From assembly GCF_008711325.1 (NCBI RefSeq), contig NZ_VXDB01000011.1:113540-177539 (forward strand): a DNA stretch of 64,000 bases, read 5' to 3'. Every line of letters begins with the position of its first letter. Position 1 is the stretch's first letter. The notes beneath the pieces were generated by a model. It was not told the origin of the DNA. It saw only the letters and a list, made by a program, of their open reading frames with translations, and searched no databases. The DNA is from Roseibium sediminis. GTDB lineage: Bacteria; Pseudomonadota; Alphaproteobacteria; Rhizobiales; Stappiaceae. Both the position numbers and the translations under genes were made by a program. Below are positions 48,192-56,033 of the stretch, piece after piece.

Positions 48192-48330
48192 GGCTCCCCG
48201 ATCCCGGATCTCGTTTTACTCGTCCGGGATGACGATTGAGAGTTTGGCAGCATTCATAACCCTCAAGCGGCGTTCATCTATCTTTTGTCATCCGGACAAA
48301 CGAAGTGCAGATCCGGGATCGGTGAGCCCG
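48192..48330. repeat. Palindromic repeat module 2 (right of GIY-YIG gene)
   Basis: A ~139-bp copy of module 1 in the same orientation. The left arm GGCTCCCCGATCCCGG (48192-48207) mirrors CCGGGATCGGTGAGCC (48313-48328) with one mismatch. The inner arms TCCGGGATGACGA and TCATCCGGA are shared with module 1, as is the following AGAGTTTG (from 48240). It ends next to the stop codon of the amidohydrolase gene. Confidence 0.75.
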
Positions 48331-48336
48331 TTAGTT

Positions 48337-49593
48337 TCACTCTACGATCTGGGCTGTTTCGACGACAGCATGGAAGAGCACGTCGGTGCCAGCCTTTGCC
48401 CAATCCTTGGAGATCTCTTCCGCCTCGTTGTGGGAGAGGCCATCGACACAAGGGCACATGATCATCGAGGTGGGGGCAACGCGGTTGATCCAGCACGCGT
48501 CATGGCCAGCTCCGGAGATGATGTCGCGGTGTGAATAGCCCAAGCGCTCGGCAGCGTTGCGCACAGCCTTCACGCAGGTCTCATCGAAGGTGACAGGATC
48601 AAAATGGCCGGCGATATCAATGGAGATCGTCAGGCCAAGTTCCTCGGCAACAGCGGGTGCGCGTTGCTCGAATTCCGCCTTCATTCCATCCAGAACATCC
48701 TGATTGGGAGAGCGGAAGTCGATGGTGAAAACGACCTTGCCGGGAATGACGTTTCGCGAGTTCGGATAAAAGTCGCAATGGCCGATCGCACCGACCGCAG
48801 CCGGCTGATGTTTCATGGCAATCTCGTGGACCAGTTCCGCCATCCGCGCCATGCCGAGCCCCGCGTTGCGGCGCATGGGCATGGGTGTCGAGCCGGTGTG
48901 GCTGTCCTTGCCGGTGACAGTCACTTCAAGCCACCACAGGCCCTGACCATGGGTGACGACGCCGATATCCTTGCCCTCGGCCTCCAGGATCGGGCCTTGC
49001 TCGATATGAAGTTCGAACATGGCGTGGATCTTGTCCTTGCGGGCGCCAACCGGTTCATCGCCGACCCAGCCGATCCGTTTCAGCTCATCACCGAACTTGA
49101 GGCCCTTGGCGTCAACCCGGTCATATGCCCAGTCCTGTTCGTGCATGCCCGCAAACACGCCGGAAGCAAGCATGGCCGGGGCAAAGCGCGTGCCTTCCTC
49201 GTTGGTCCAGTTGGTCACAACTATGGGGTGTTTGGTCTTGATGCCGAGGTCGTTCATGGTCCGCACGACTTCCAGACCACCAAGAACGCCAAGGACGCCA
49301 TCATACTTGCCGCCGGTCGGCTGGGTGTCGAGGTGGGATCCGACATAGACGGGAAGGGCATCGGGATCCTTTCCCGCTCGCGTCATGAACATGTTGCCCA
49401 TGGTGTCGACCGCCATGGTCATGCCAGCATCCTCGCACCATTTCTGGAACAGTTTGCGACCTTCGCCGTCTTCATCCGTCACGGTCTGGCGGTTGTTGCC
49501 GCCCGCAACGCCCGGCCCGATCTTCGCCATCTCCATGAGGCTGTCCCACAAGCGATCAGCGTTGATGCGTAGATTTTCCCCCTGAGCGGCCAT
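48337..49593 (-). CDS. N-carbamoyl-amino-acid amidohydrolase (beta-ureidopropionase type, M20 family)
   Basis: 418 residues. A dinuclear-metal amidase of the HyuC/AmaB/AllC group. Motifs: GSHLDTQPTGGKYDG (metal His and bridging Asp), TNEEGTRFAPAM (catalytic Glu), HIEQGP, DSHTGSTPM and SGAGHDACW. In this setting it most likely hydrolyses N-carbamoyl-beta-alanine from dihydropyrimidinase, releasing beta-alanine, CO2 and ammonia. Allantoate amidohydrolase and L-carbamoylase share these motifs, so specificity rests on context. Confidence 0.9.
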   Translation of the reverse strand: MAAQGENLRINADRLWDSLMEMAKIGPGVAGGNNRQTVTDEDGEGRKLFQKWCEDAGMTMAVDTMGNMFMTRAGKDPDALPVYVGSHLDTQPTGGKYDGVLGVLGGLEVVRTMNDLGIKTKHPIVVTNWTNEEGTRFAPAMLASGVFAGMHEQDWAYDRVDAKGLKFGDELKRIGWVGDEPVGARKDKIHAMFELHIEQGPILEAEGKDIGVVTHGQGLWWLEVTVTGKDSHTGSTPMPMRRNAGLGMARMAELVHEIAMKHQPAAVGAIGHCDFYPNSRNVIPGKVVFTIDFRSPNQDVLDGMKAEFEQRAPAVAEELGLTISIDIAGHFDPVTFDETCVKAVRNAAERLGYSHRDIISGAGHDACWINRVAPTSMIMCPCVDGLSHNEAEEISKDWAKAGTDVLFHAVVETAQIVE

Positions 49594-49603
49594 GAAGATC
49601 TCC

Positions 49604-49891
49604 CTATTTCAATTCTGTTTCGACGAAGGACATAACAGCCGCTCCGCCATTGATGACGTTGTGATGGACACCCTCATGACGCCGGTAGACGGTTCCCGCC
49701 GGAACAAACACCTCGCGTGTTTCGCCTCCGGGTTCCTCCAGAACCATCGTGCAGTCGGTCAGGGTCGTGATGACATAATCGAGGCCATGGGTATGCCACC
49801 CGGTCTCGTCGCCGGGTTCAAAGTCAAAGCGTGTGACCCGGACACGTTCGTCATCTATCAGAATTTCAGATGATGCCTGTTTCCGGGTCAT
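49604..49891 (-). CDS. Small cytoplasmic cupin-domain protein
   Basis: 95 residues, a single cupin barrel. The first motif is GDETGWHTHGLDYVITTLTDC and the second has GVHHNVINGG. It lacks a signal peptide. It lies 10 bp before the amidohydrolase and 17 bp after the aminotransferase, so it belongs to the same transcript. Small cupins of this type recur in pyrimidine/hydantoin gene sets; the function is not known. Confidence 0.83.
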   Translation of the reverse strand: MTRKQASSEILIDDERVRVTRFDFEPGDETGWHTHGLDYVITTLTDCTMVLEEPGGETREVFVPAGTVYRRHEGVHHNVINGGAAVMSFVETELK

Positions 49892-49908
49892 TGCGCTGTT
49901 TCCTTGCC

Positions 49909-51234
49909 TCAGTCGATGCTGTTGAGAACAGTCCGAAGCTTGTCGAAGAGTTCGTCGATCTGCTCCTTGCTGATGATCAGCGGCGGAGACAGAGCGATGA
50001 TGTCACCGGTGGTCCGGATCAGAAGGCCGTCGTCATAAGCCTTCAGGAACGCAGAAAAGGCGCGTTTGGTCGGCTCTCCGGCTATGCCCTCAAGCTCAAT
50101 GGCACCGATAAGTCCGAGATTGCGAATGTCGATGACATGCGGGCAGTCTTTCAGGGCATGAAGACCGTCTTCCCAGTATTGGGCAAGATCAGCGGCGCGT
50201 GTCAGCAGACCTTCCTCGTCATAGGTGTCCAAGGTCGCCAGGGCAGCCGCACACGCAATCGGATGCGCGGAATAGGTATAGCCGTGGAACAGCTCGATCA
50301 TGTGATCCGGGCCAGTCATGAAAGCATCATAGATCGCCTTGGTGCAGAACACGGCGCCCATCGGGATCACGCCACTGGTCAACCCCTTGGCTGTGGTTAC
50401 GAGATCAGGTGTCACCCCGAAATAATCGGTGGCGAACGGTGACCCCAGACGGCCGAAGCCGGTGATCACTTCATCGAAAATCAGGAGGATGCCGTGCTGG
50501 TCGCAAATGGCACGAAGGCGCTCCAGATACTTCTTCGGCGGCAGAATGACACCCGTCGACCCGGCAACCGGTTCCACGATTACTGCTGCAATTGTGGAAG
50601 GATCATGCAGCTGGATGATGCGGATCAGATCTTCGGCATATTCAGCGCCATGTTCTGGCATTCCACGGGAGAAAGCGTTGCGCGACGGATCATGGGTGTG
50701 ACGCATGTGGTCCACGCCAGTGAGCATCGTTCCGAAGGTTTTGCGGTTGTTGACGATCCCGCCAACGGAAATGCCGCCAAATCCGACGCCATGATAGCCG
50801 CGCTCACGACCAATTAAACGGGTGCGCGTGCCCTGACCAATCGCTCTCTGATAGGCGAGTGCAATCTTGAGCGCCGTGTCGACACTTTCAGAGCCAGAGT
50901 TCGTGAAGAACACGTGGTCCAGCGGTGAGGGAAGTAGGGCAGCAAGACGTGCCGCCAGTTCAAACGCCTTGGGATGCCCCATCTGGAAGGCCGGCGCGTA
51001 ATCGAGTTCGGCGACCTGCTTTTGCACGGCTTCAACGATGCGCGGGCGGCTGTGGCCAGCGTTGCAGCACCACAGGCCAGCAGTTCCATCCAGAACCTGA
51101 CGGCCATCAGCAGTCGTGTAATGCATGTCCTTGGCGCCCACGAACATGCGCGGAGCCTGTTTGAATTGCCGGTTTGCCGTAAAAGGCATCCAGAATGCGT
51201 CGAGATTGTTTGTGGTTGATGCCGAAATCGACAT
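49909..51234 (-). CDS. Class III omega-amino acid:pyruvate aminotransferase
   Basis: 441 residues from ATG 51234, with GGGAGG just upstream and the family start SISASTTNNLDAFWMPFTANRQFK; the frame is open 15 codons further. PLP lysine in TTAKGLTSGVIPMGAV and the pyridine-N Asp in IFDEVITGFGR are present. It closely follows the beta-alanine--pyruvate transaminase pattern (TAGLWCCNAGHSRP). In the pathway it would convert beta-alanine to malonate semialdehyde. First gene of the minus-strand block. Confidence 0.92.
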   Translation of the reverse strand: MSISASTTNNLDAFWMPFTANRQFKQAPRMFVGAKDMHYTTADGRQVLDGTAGLWCCNAGHSRPRIVEAVQKQVAELDYAPAFQMGHPKAFELAARLAALLPSPLDHVFFTNSGSESVDTALKIALAYQRAIGQGTRTRLIGRERGYHGVGFGGISVGGIVNNRKTFGTMLTGVDHMRHTHDPSRNAFSRGMPEHGAEYAEDLIRIIQLHDPSTIAAVIVEPVAGSTGVILPPKKYLERLRAICDQHGILLIFDEVITGFGRLGSPFATDYFGVTPDLVTTAKGLTSGVIPMGAVFCTKAIYDAFMTGPDHMIELFHGYTYSAHPIACAAALATLDTYDEEGLLTRAADLAQYWEDGLHALKDCPHVIDIRNLGLIGAIELEGIAGEPTKRAFSAFLKAYDDGLLIRTTGDIIALSPPLIISKEQIDELFDKLRTVLNSID

Positions 51235-51729
51235 GCGTCCTCCCTTGCAGCCCAGCACATTCGAGGCTGCCATTTCCAACGATCATGTTCGGGGGCCATC
51301 CCAATATCGGGCTAGCGGCCTCGGTTTCCCGAACGGTTCCCACTGTTACATTGTCGGGGCATTTTTATGAGTCCCTTTCGACAATGAATTGCTCTCTGGA
51401 TCGAGCTTTTCTGGTGAAAGCTCTTTGGCCATTTCGGCTTCTCGTCGGTCAGTCTCTGCGGCATGCGCTATTGGGGTATTTAAAAGCTCACGCAGCGAAA
51501 TCTGACCAATTGGTCAAAAAGAGGTTAGGAAGACTCTTGAACTCGGTCAAGCCAGAAAATTTCAAAGAGGAATCGCGGTCCGCGATCGTCGGTTTCCGCA
51601 GTTCCAAAGGATTCAGCGCGACTCAACTACGTAGCCGGACTCGGTAGTTTCCAACAGTTTTAATAAGTCATTAACCATAACATCATGCAAAGAGACTGTT
51701 CATGCAGAACAGCATGGGGGAGCTTCGTC
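51235..51729. other. 495-bp regulatory region between aminotransferase and the 51730 gene
   Basis: No convincing gene lies here. It must hold the promoters of the divergent genes on each side. The RutR-type operator is at 51503-51516. A 6-bp hairpin (CTGTTC/GAACAG, 51696-51712) immediately precedes the ribosome-binding site of the gene at 51730. Plus-strand reading frames through the first 400 bp are shadows without recognisable motifs. Confidence 0.6.
51503..51516. promoter_or_regulatory. RutR-type operator upstream of the pyrimidine block
   Basis: TGACCAATTGGTCA is a perfect 14-bp palindrome. With its flanks (C on the left, A on the right) it matches 15 of 16 positions of the established RutR consensus TTGACCA-NN-TGGTCAA. 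It lies about 270 bp upstream of the aminotransferase start, and a RutR-like regulator is encoded about 0.9 kb away. Confidence 0.75.
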
Positions 51730-52188
51730 ATGACATTAGGACTTATCACCGGGCTGCTTGGCCACCACAAGGGCAAGCTTGATATCGGGAAAGCGAACCT
51801 GTTCGGACAGCATCTCGTTCAGGCGCAGTCTGCCGGGCATGCAAATGTCGAGGCGAAATTCGACGCAAATGTGAATGCCAAAGTCGAAGCGAACGGCGGA
51901 AATGCACAGATAGCGAAGGGTGGATGTGTTCACTCCGCGCATGCAGCCCACAAGCCACAAGTCGTCCATGGCACACACAAACCGGAACAGAACCACAAGC
52001 CGGAAGCAAAGCCCGAGCCAGAGGCAAAGCCGGAACCGGAAAAGAAGGAGGAGGGCGGCAAGCACGACCTCTTTGGTGGACTGTTGCAGGGACTGCTCGG
52101 CAAGAAACTCGGACTCATCGGCGGTCTGCTTGGCCTGAAAAAGGGCCTTCTAGGGGCTCTCGGCGGCCTCTTTACAAAGAAACACTGA
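51730..52188 (+). CDS. Low-complexity protein of unknown function with Gly/Leu-rich tail
   Basis: 152 residues from ATG 51730, with GGGGGAG 7 nt upstream. Three parts are visible. The N-terminus has GLITGLLGHHKGKLD and an Ala/Asn/Val region with internal near-repeats (VEAKFDANVNAKVEANG). A middle low-complexity stretch is rich in His, Lys, Pro and Glu. The C-terminal ~35 residues are built of GLL/GKK/LGG steps (LFGGLLQGLLGKK). One Cys. No signal peptide. It has its own hairpin leader and terminator, so it is a monocistronic, probably real gene. I do not recognise a family. Confidence 0.65.
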   Translation: MTLGLITGLLGHHKGKLDIGKANLFGQHLVQAQSAGHANVEAKFDANVNAKVEANGGNAQIAKGGCVHSAHAAHKPQVVHGTHKPEQNHKPEAKPEPEAKPEPEKKEEGGKHDLFGGLLQGLLGKKLGLIGGLLGLKKGLLGALGGLFTKKH

Positions 52189-52227
52189 TAGGGTCACTTA
52201 CGCCCCGCACAGCATTACAAAATCGTT

Positions 52228-52275
52228 GGCCGTTGACCCGAAATTACCTGACGGGTCAGCGGCCTCTTTGTTTTT
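52228..52275 (+). terminator. Rho-independent terminator after the 51730 gene
   Basis: GGCCGTTGACCCG (52228-52240) pairs with CGGGTCAGCGGCC (52252-52264), one wobble pair, 11-nt loop. TCTTTGTTTTT follows. Confidence 0.85.
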
Positions 52276-52389
52276 ACAGTCTTTTCCGTCTCACGCTTTT
52301 TTATCCCCACACGGTCTGCATGGTTGTCGAGCCCCATAAAAAGAGGTTACCTATGGGGAATTGGGGCAAACGGAGAAGGGGGCTCTCGG

Positions 52390-53046
52390 GTGACAACCCA
52401 AACAGGCACGGCTAAGGCCGGAATGAGCCGAATCCAGGAAAAAAACCGCGCAAGAATTCTTGATGCGGCATTGGGCGAGTTCTCCCGTTTCGGATATGCC
52501 GGCGCTACGATAGAGCAGATCTCGAAAGCAGCGGGTATGTCGAAATCCAACCTGCTGTATTACTTTTCGTCCAAGGATGCTGTTTACGCAGCCGTCATGG
52601 ACCAGATCCTCGATGGCTGGTTGAACCCTCTACGAACTCTGGACAGGGACGGGGATCCCGCTCTGGAACTGCGGTTCTATATCCGGCAAAAGCTTGAAAT
52701 GTCAGCGAAAACGCCCGATGCATCCCGGCTTTTCGCCAATGAAGTCATGCAAGGTGCCCCGCAAATCAAACAAGCACTTGAACAGGATCTGAAAAAGATT
52801 GTCGCCGAAAAGGCCGATGTCATTGAGCATTGGATCAAGGAAGGCAAGATCGGCAAGGTGTCACCAGTGCATCTGCTTTTCATGATCTGGGCGACTACAC
52901 AGCATTACGCCGATTTTGCTGCGCAGGTCTCGGCAGTTACCGGAACAGGCCTTGAAGACCCTGCATTCTTCGACGAAACCGAAACTGCCATATCAGGCAT
53001 CATTCTTCATGGGCTTGGTCTCGAATTGCCCGCCAAGAAGGCTTGA
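52390..53046 (+). CDS. TetR-family regulator, RutR-like
   Basis: 218 residues from GTG 52390 (GGAGAAGGGGG upstream); ATG 52423 is an alternative. The helix-turn-helix reads GATIEQISKAAGMSKSNLLYYF. Long stretches match E. coli RutR, including ASRLF.NE, LFMIWATTQHYADFA.QV.AVTG and AFF..TE. RutR senses uracil/thymine and controls pyrimidine use. The neighbouring operon encodes a pyrimidine pathway and carries a RutR-type box, which supports the assignment. Confidence 0.85.
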   Translation: MTTQTGTAKAGMSRIQEKNRARILDAALGEFSRFGYAGATIEQISKAAGMSKSNLLYYFSSKDAVYAAVMDQILDGWLNPLRTLDRDGDPALELRFYIRQKLEMSAKTPDASRLFANEVMQGAPQIKQALEQDLKKIVAEKADVIEHWIKEGKIGKVSPVHLLFMIWATTQHYADFAAQVSAVTGTGLEDPAFFDETETAISGIILHGLGLELPAKKA

Positions 53047-53049
53047 ACC

Positions 53050-53526
53050 ATGTCTGGCGGAAAAGACGAATTTGAGGATGATGCACCGTCAGCACCAAGG
53101 GGCTTGATACCCGTTACGAGTCGATTGCACATCAGTTCCGACGATATCCGCGAGGACTTCATCCGCGCTTCAGGACCCGGCGGACAAAACGTCAACAAGG
53201 TTTCAACGGCTGTCCAGTTGCGTTTCAATCTGGCGACAAACGAGAGCCTGCCGGAGGATGTGAAAGCCAAGGCTGCCAAGCTTGCCGGCAGTCGTCTCAC
53301 ATTATCTGGCGAGATCATCATACAGGCCGATCGATTTAGAACACGTGAGCGAAATCGTGTGGATGCACTGGAGCGCTTGATCCAGTTGCTCGCAAAGGCG
53401 ACCGAAAAGCCGAAACCACGGAAAGCCACTAGACCGACACTTGCATCCAAACGTCGGCGGCTCGACACGAAAAAGAAGCGCGGCGACATCAAGAAGCTGC
53501 GCGGCAAGTCCTGCGCCCATGACTAA
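53050..53526 (+). CDS. arfB: Alternative ribosome-rescue factor ArfB (peptidyl-tRNA hydrolase, GGQ family)
   Basis: 158 residues, starting 3 bp after the TetR gene. The catalytic GGQ loop is ASGPGGQNVNKVST. It lacks the codon-recognition domains of release factors and ends in a basic tail (KRRRLDTKKKRGDIKKLRGK) that would insert into the empty mRNA channel. Such proteins free stalled ribosomes. Confidence 0.93.
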   Translation: MSGGKDEFEDDAPSAPRGLIPVTSRLHISSDDIREDFIRASGPGGQNVNKVSTAVQLRFNLATNESLPEDVKAKAAKLAGSRLTLSGEIIIQADRFRTRERNRVDALERLIQLLAKATEKPKPRKATRPTLASKRRRLDTKKKRGDIKKLRGKSCAHD

Positions 53527-53828
53527 TCAATCTGCAGGATTGGCAAAGCAGTGATAATTCGGCCAAATGAGCATCCCGGGGGAGCCTTAAAACGTTCTCG
53601 GCCATATCTTCATTCCAATCAGCATTGCCACACACATAAACCGCATAATATATATTATGGAATATTTTTAGTTCGCCAATTTGAACCGTAGGCATGCCCC
53701 GGTCCGTTGAGTTCTCCGCCAAATGTGAAACCCCAATCAGCCGTCAGCTCTCGAATGTCACCACCAAGCGCACTAAGATCTAATACAGAACTTGGAGATG
53801 TCGCTTATCTCACTGGAGGATGAAACCG
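53527..53828. other. 302-bp intergenic region before the YceI gene
   Basis: No supportable gene. The middle is AT-rich (TAATATATATTATGG near 53646-53661), which could be promoter DNA. A weak minus-strand frame of unclear origin overlaps the arfB end and was rejected. Confidence 0.4.
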
Positions 53829-54410
53829 ATGCGAATGGCGCTGACAATCTGCACTGCCTTGATGACGAGCATTCCGGCAATGGCTGAACCGCATCGATAC
53901 GAACTGGATCCGGAACACACGACTGTCGCGTTCTTCGTCAGCCATATCGGTTTTGCCGACACGCTTGGAATATTCACGAAAGTGACTGGCTCATTTTCCT
54001 ATGACATGGATACGCAAGCCTTGTCCGATGCGCTTGTGACAATTGAAACGCCCAGTGTTGAATCCTTCAACGCAGCCCGAGACAATCACGTCCGCAGCAA
54101 GGACTTCCTTGACGCGAAATCCCATCCGACCATGACGTTCCGCGCGAATGCCGGAGAACCTTCAGGCCCAACGCATGGCACGGTTACGGGTGAACTGACC
54201 CTGCGGGGCAAAACGATCCCGATAACACTTGATGTTACGCTGAACCGTGCCGAGAAATACCCATTTGGACACGGCCGGTTTGTCCTTGGTATCAGTGCGC
54301 GCGCGACACTAAAAAGAAGCGATTTCAGAATGACTTACGCCGTGGAAAACGGCCTTGTTGGCGATGAGGTCAAAATCATGATCGAGACAGAGGCAATGCG
54401 CATGGAGTAG
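53829..54410 (+). CDS. YceI-family periplasmic protein
   Basis: 193 residues from ATG 53829, placed 9 nt after GGAGG; the ATG at 53820 overlaps that site and is too close. A signal peptide (cleavage at PAMAE) precedes one YceI lipocalin-like domain (YELDPEHTTVAFFVSHIGFADTLGIFTKVTGSF). The family binds polyisoprenoids such as ubiquinone and responds to stress or high pH. Converges with recX, 3 bp apart. Confidence 0.92.
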   Translation: MRMALTICTALMTSIPAMAEPHRYELDPEHTTVAFFVSHIGFADTLGIFTKVTGSFSYDMDTQALSDALVTIETPSVESFNAARDNHVRSKDFLDAKSHPTMTFRANAGEPSGPTHGTVTGELTLRGKTIPITLDVTLNRAEKYPFGHGRFVLGISARATLKRSDFRMTYAVENGLVGDEVKIMIETEAMRME

Positions 54411-54413
54411 CGG

Positions 54414-54935
54414 CTAATCTTCGCCCTGCCCGTCGATTTCTCCATCAATGACCTGTATCGCGAGAGAAACGCTGAAGCCGGCTCGACACATGGCTGCTAT
54501 GTCACGTTCCCGGCGAACCAGGCGTTCGCCTTCAGTCGACCGGAACGGCCCCAACCGACGTCTTTGAGCGTATCTCAACGCAGCTTCACCATCGTCCACC
54601 TGAACTGTCTCGATAGCCTGCTGAGCTGTATCCTGATCAATTCCCTTTGCCGCCAAACTGGCCATGATCTTCCGTGTTGAACCACCTTTACGGCGCAGGC
54701 TGGAAACCTTGCTTTGTGCAAAAACTTTATCGTCGACAAACCCGTATGACTGGCACTTCCCCACCACGGCTTCAATAATGGTTTCAAGGTCTTCGTTAGC
54801 GATGGCATCGTCATCCAGAAATCGTCTGGCTTTGCGGCGCAACACCTTTTTCAGGTTGTGGACCGACGAACCATAACGATCAAGATACGCATAAGCGGAT
54901 CTCGTAAGGCGCTGTTCTATCTTCTCTTTTTTCAT
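54414..54935 (-). CDS. recX: Regulatory protein RecX
   Basis: 173 residues of three-helix repeats (LTRSAYAYLDRYGSSVHNLKKVLRRKARRF; SYGFVDDKVFAQSKVSSLRRKGGSTRKIMASLAAKGI). RecX inhibits RecA filaments. It is not next to recA here, as in many alphaproteobacteria. The last repeat (RRRLGPFRSTEGERLVRRERDIAAMCRAGFS) is slightly divergent. Confidence 0.88.
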   Translation of the reverse strand: MKKEKIEQRLTRSAYAYLDRYGSSVHNLKKVLRRKARRFLDDDAIANEDLETIIEAVVGKCQSYGFVDDKVFAQSKVSSLRRKGGSTRKIMASLAAKGIDQDTAQQAIETVQVDDGEAALRYAQRRRLGPFRSTEGERLVRRERDIAAMCRAGFSVSLAIQVIDGEIDGQGED

Positions 54936-55095
54936 CGAGTTGCCACATGCCCTACGTGCGAAGTATTATCTTCATGACTTTTATTTAATTGGGATCAAGT
55001 CAAATTCGCGCCGTTCAAATAGTCGTGTAGTTTGCCAGATTTGATTATTTAGTTAACGCATGTTAATGTTTTGACCGTGTTCCGAACGCTACCGG

Positions 55096-55215
55096 TACAA
55101 TGAGTAGTCGTCGAAGTAGTTTGCGACCTTGAACCGGGACCTGTTTGCCACCGCTTACCACGCGAAGAACGCCTACTACGGGCAGAAGCTTTCAGGCTTC
55201 TGCCCGTTCTTCCTT
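55096..55215 (+). ncRNA. Candidate small RNA with own promoter and terminator
   Basis: A promoter-like TTGACC (55071-55076) and TACAAT (55096-55101; 19-bp spacing) precede a ~108-nt region ending in a strong hairpin terminator. GTAGT...GCG near 55115-55125 can pair with CGCCTACTAC (55170-55179), giving a closed structure upstream of the terminator. The internal ACCTTGAACC resembles a 6S RNA segment, but the size and 3' terminator do not fit 6S well. No open reading frame of note. Confidence 0.45.
55179..55215 (+). terminator. Strong terminator of the candidate small RNA
   Basis: CGGGCAGAAGC (55179-55189) pairs perfectly with GCTTCTGCCCG (55196-55206), 6-nt loop, followed by TTCTTCCTT. T-tract is on the plus strand, away from the minus-strand gene ending at 55227. 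Confidence 0.75.
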
Positions 55216-55226
55216 GAACACCCCAA

Positions 55227-56033
55227 TTACAGTCCAATTTCAATCTTCATCCCGTCATAAGCGGGACGTATGTGCGACGGCAGTTCAGCGCACAGGGTCT
55301 GATAGTCCATATCGACATGCATGTTGGTCAAAATGGCTCGACCAGGTTTCAGTACGTCTATCCAGCGCAAGGCATCCTCGAGGGAAAAATGGCTGGGATG
55401 CGGTGTACGCCTGAGTGCGTCGATTATCAGGATGTCCAGCCCCGAGAGTTCTGCAACATTTCTGTCTGAAAGATCTGAAACATCAGGCATATAGCCGATG
55501 TTATTAAACCGGAACACCAAGGCAGCGATATCGCCATGACGCACTAGTACGGAGTTGAACTCAAGCTCCCCACCTTGTCCGGATACTGAGCAAGGTATGC
55601 CGACGATCAGAGGGTGATGATCCAGGATCGCGGGATAAGACGACCCTTCCGGTGTTTTGAAACAATAACCGAAGGACTCAAGAGCACGCGCTGTTGTTGG
55701 CTCGTCCATATAAACCGGCATACGGCTTCGGTTCCGGATCGTGAAGACGCGAAGATCATCAATTCCGTGAAGATGATCGGCATGCGCATGCGTATAAAGA
55801 ACCGCATCCAGATCCTGAACATTTTCGCGCAACATCTGCTCGCGAAGATCAGGGCCTGTGTCTATGAGGACGCGCGTCGCTCCGGCAACCGAAATCCTGT
55901 CCACGAGCAAGGAGCAGCGCGAACGTCGATTTCGGCTGTCGTTGGGATCGCAGAGCCCCCAATCGTTTCCTATGCGAGGAACGCCTCCGGAAGACCCGCA
56001 ACCAAGTATGGTGACAACCAAACGATCCGTCAT
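55227..56033 (-). CDS. MBL-fold metal-dependent hydrolase (PhnP-like)
   Basis: 268 residues, a metallo-beta-lactamase fold enzyme. The HxHxDH motif reads YTHAHADHLHGIDDL, followed by later Asp/His ligands (IIDALRRTPHPSHFSLEDAL; LTNMHVDMDY). It resembles PhnP cyclic phosphodiesterases. In rhizobial genomes it follows tatD, as here (4-bp overlap). Substrate unknown in this context. Confidence 0.9.
   Translation of the reverse strand: MTDRLVVTILGCGSSGGVPRIGNDWGLCDPNDSRNRRSRCSLLVDRISVAGATRVLIDTGPDLREQMLRENVQDLDAVLYTHAHADHLHGIDDLRVFTIRNRSRMPVYMDEPTTARALESFGYCFKTPEGSSYPAILDHHPLIVGIPCSVSGQGGELEFNSVLVRHGDIAALVFRFNNIGYMPDVSDLSDRNVAELSGLDILIIDALRRTPHPSHFSLEDALRWIDVLKPGRAILTNMHVDMDYQTLCAELPSHIRPAYDGMKIEIGL

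Noticed and set aside
52228..52264. TTGACCC...GGGTCAG as a second RutR operator
   Set aside because: The arms are 11 nt apart and followed by a T-run; it fits a terminator of the upstream gene.
53489..53722. Minus-strand frame overlapping the end of arfB (MPTVQIGELKIFHNIYY)
   Set aside because: No good start or ribosome-binding site and it overlaps arfB. A neighbouring frame (GDIRELTADWGFTFGG) also reads protein-like, so a decayed gene is possible but cannot be supported.
55071..55215. 6S RNA
   Set aside because: Only a short segment matches; no long closing stem embracing a bubble is visible, and the 3' end is a separate terminator hairpin. Left as an unassigned candidate.
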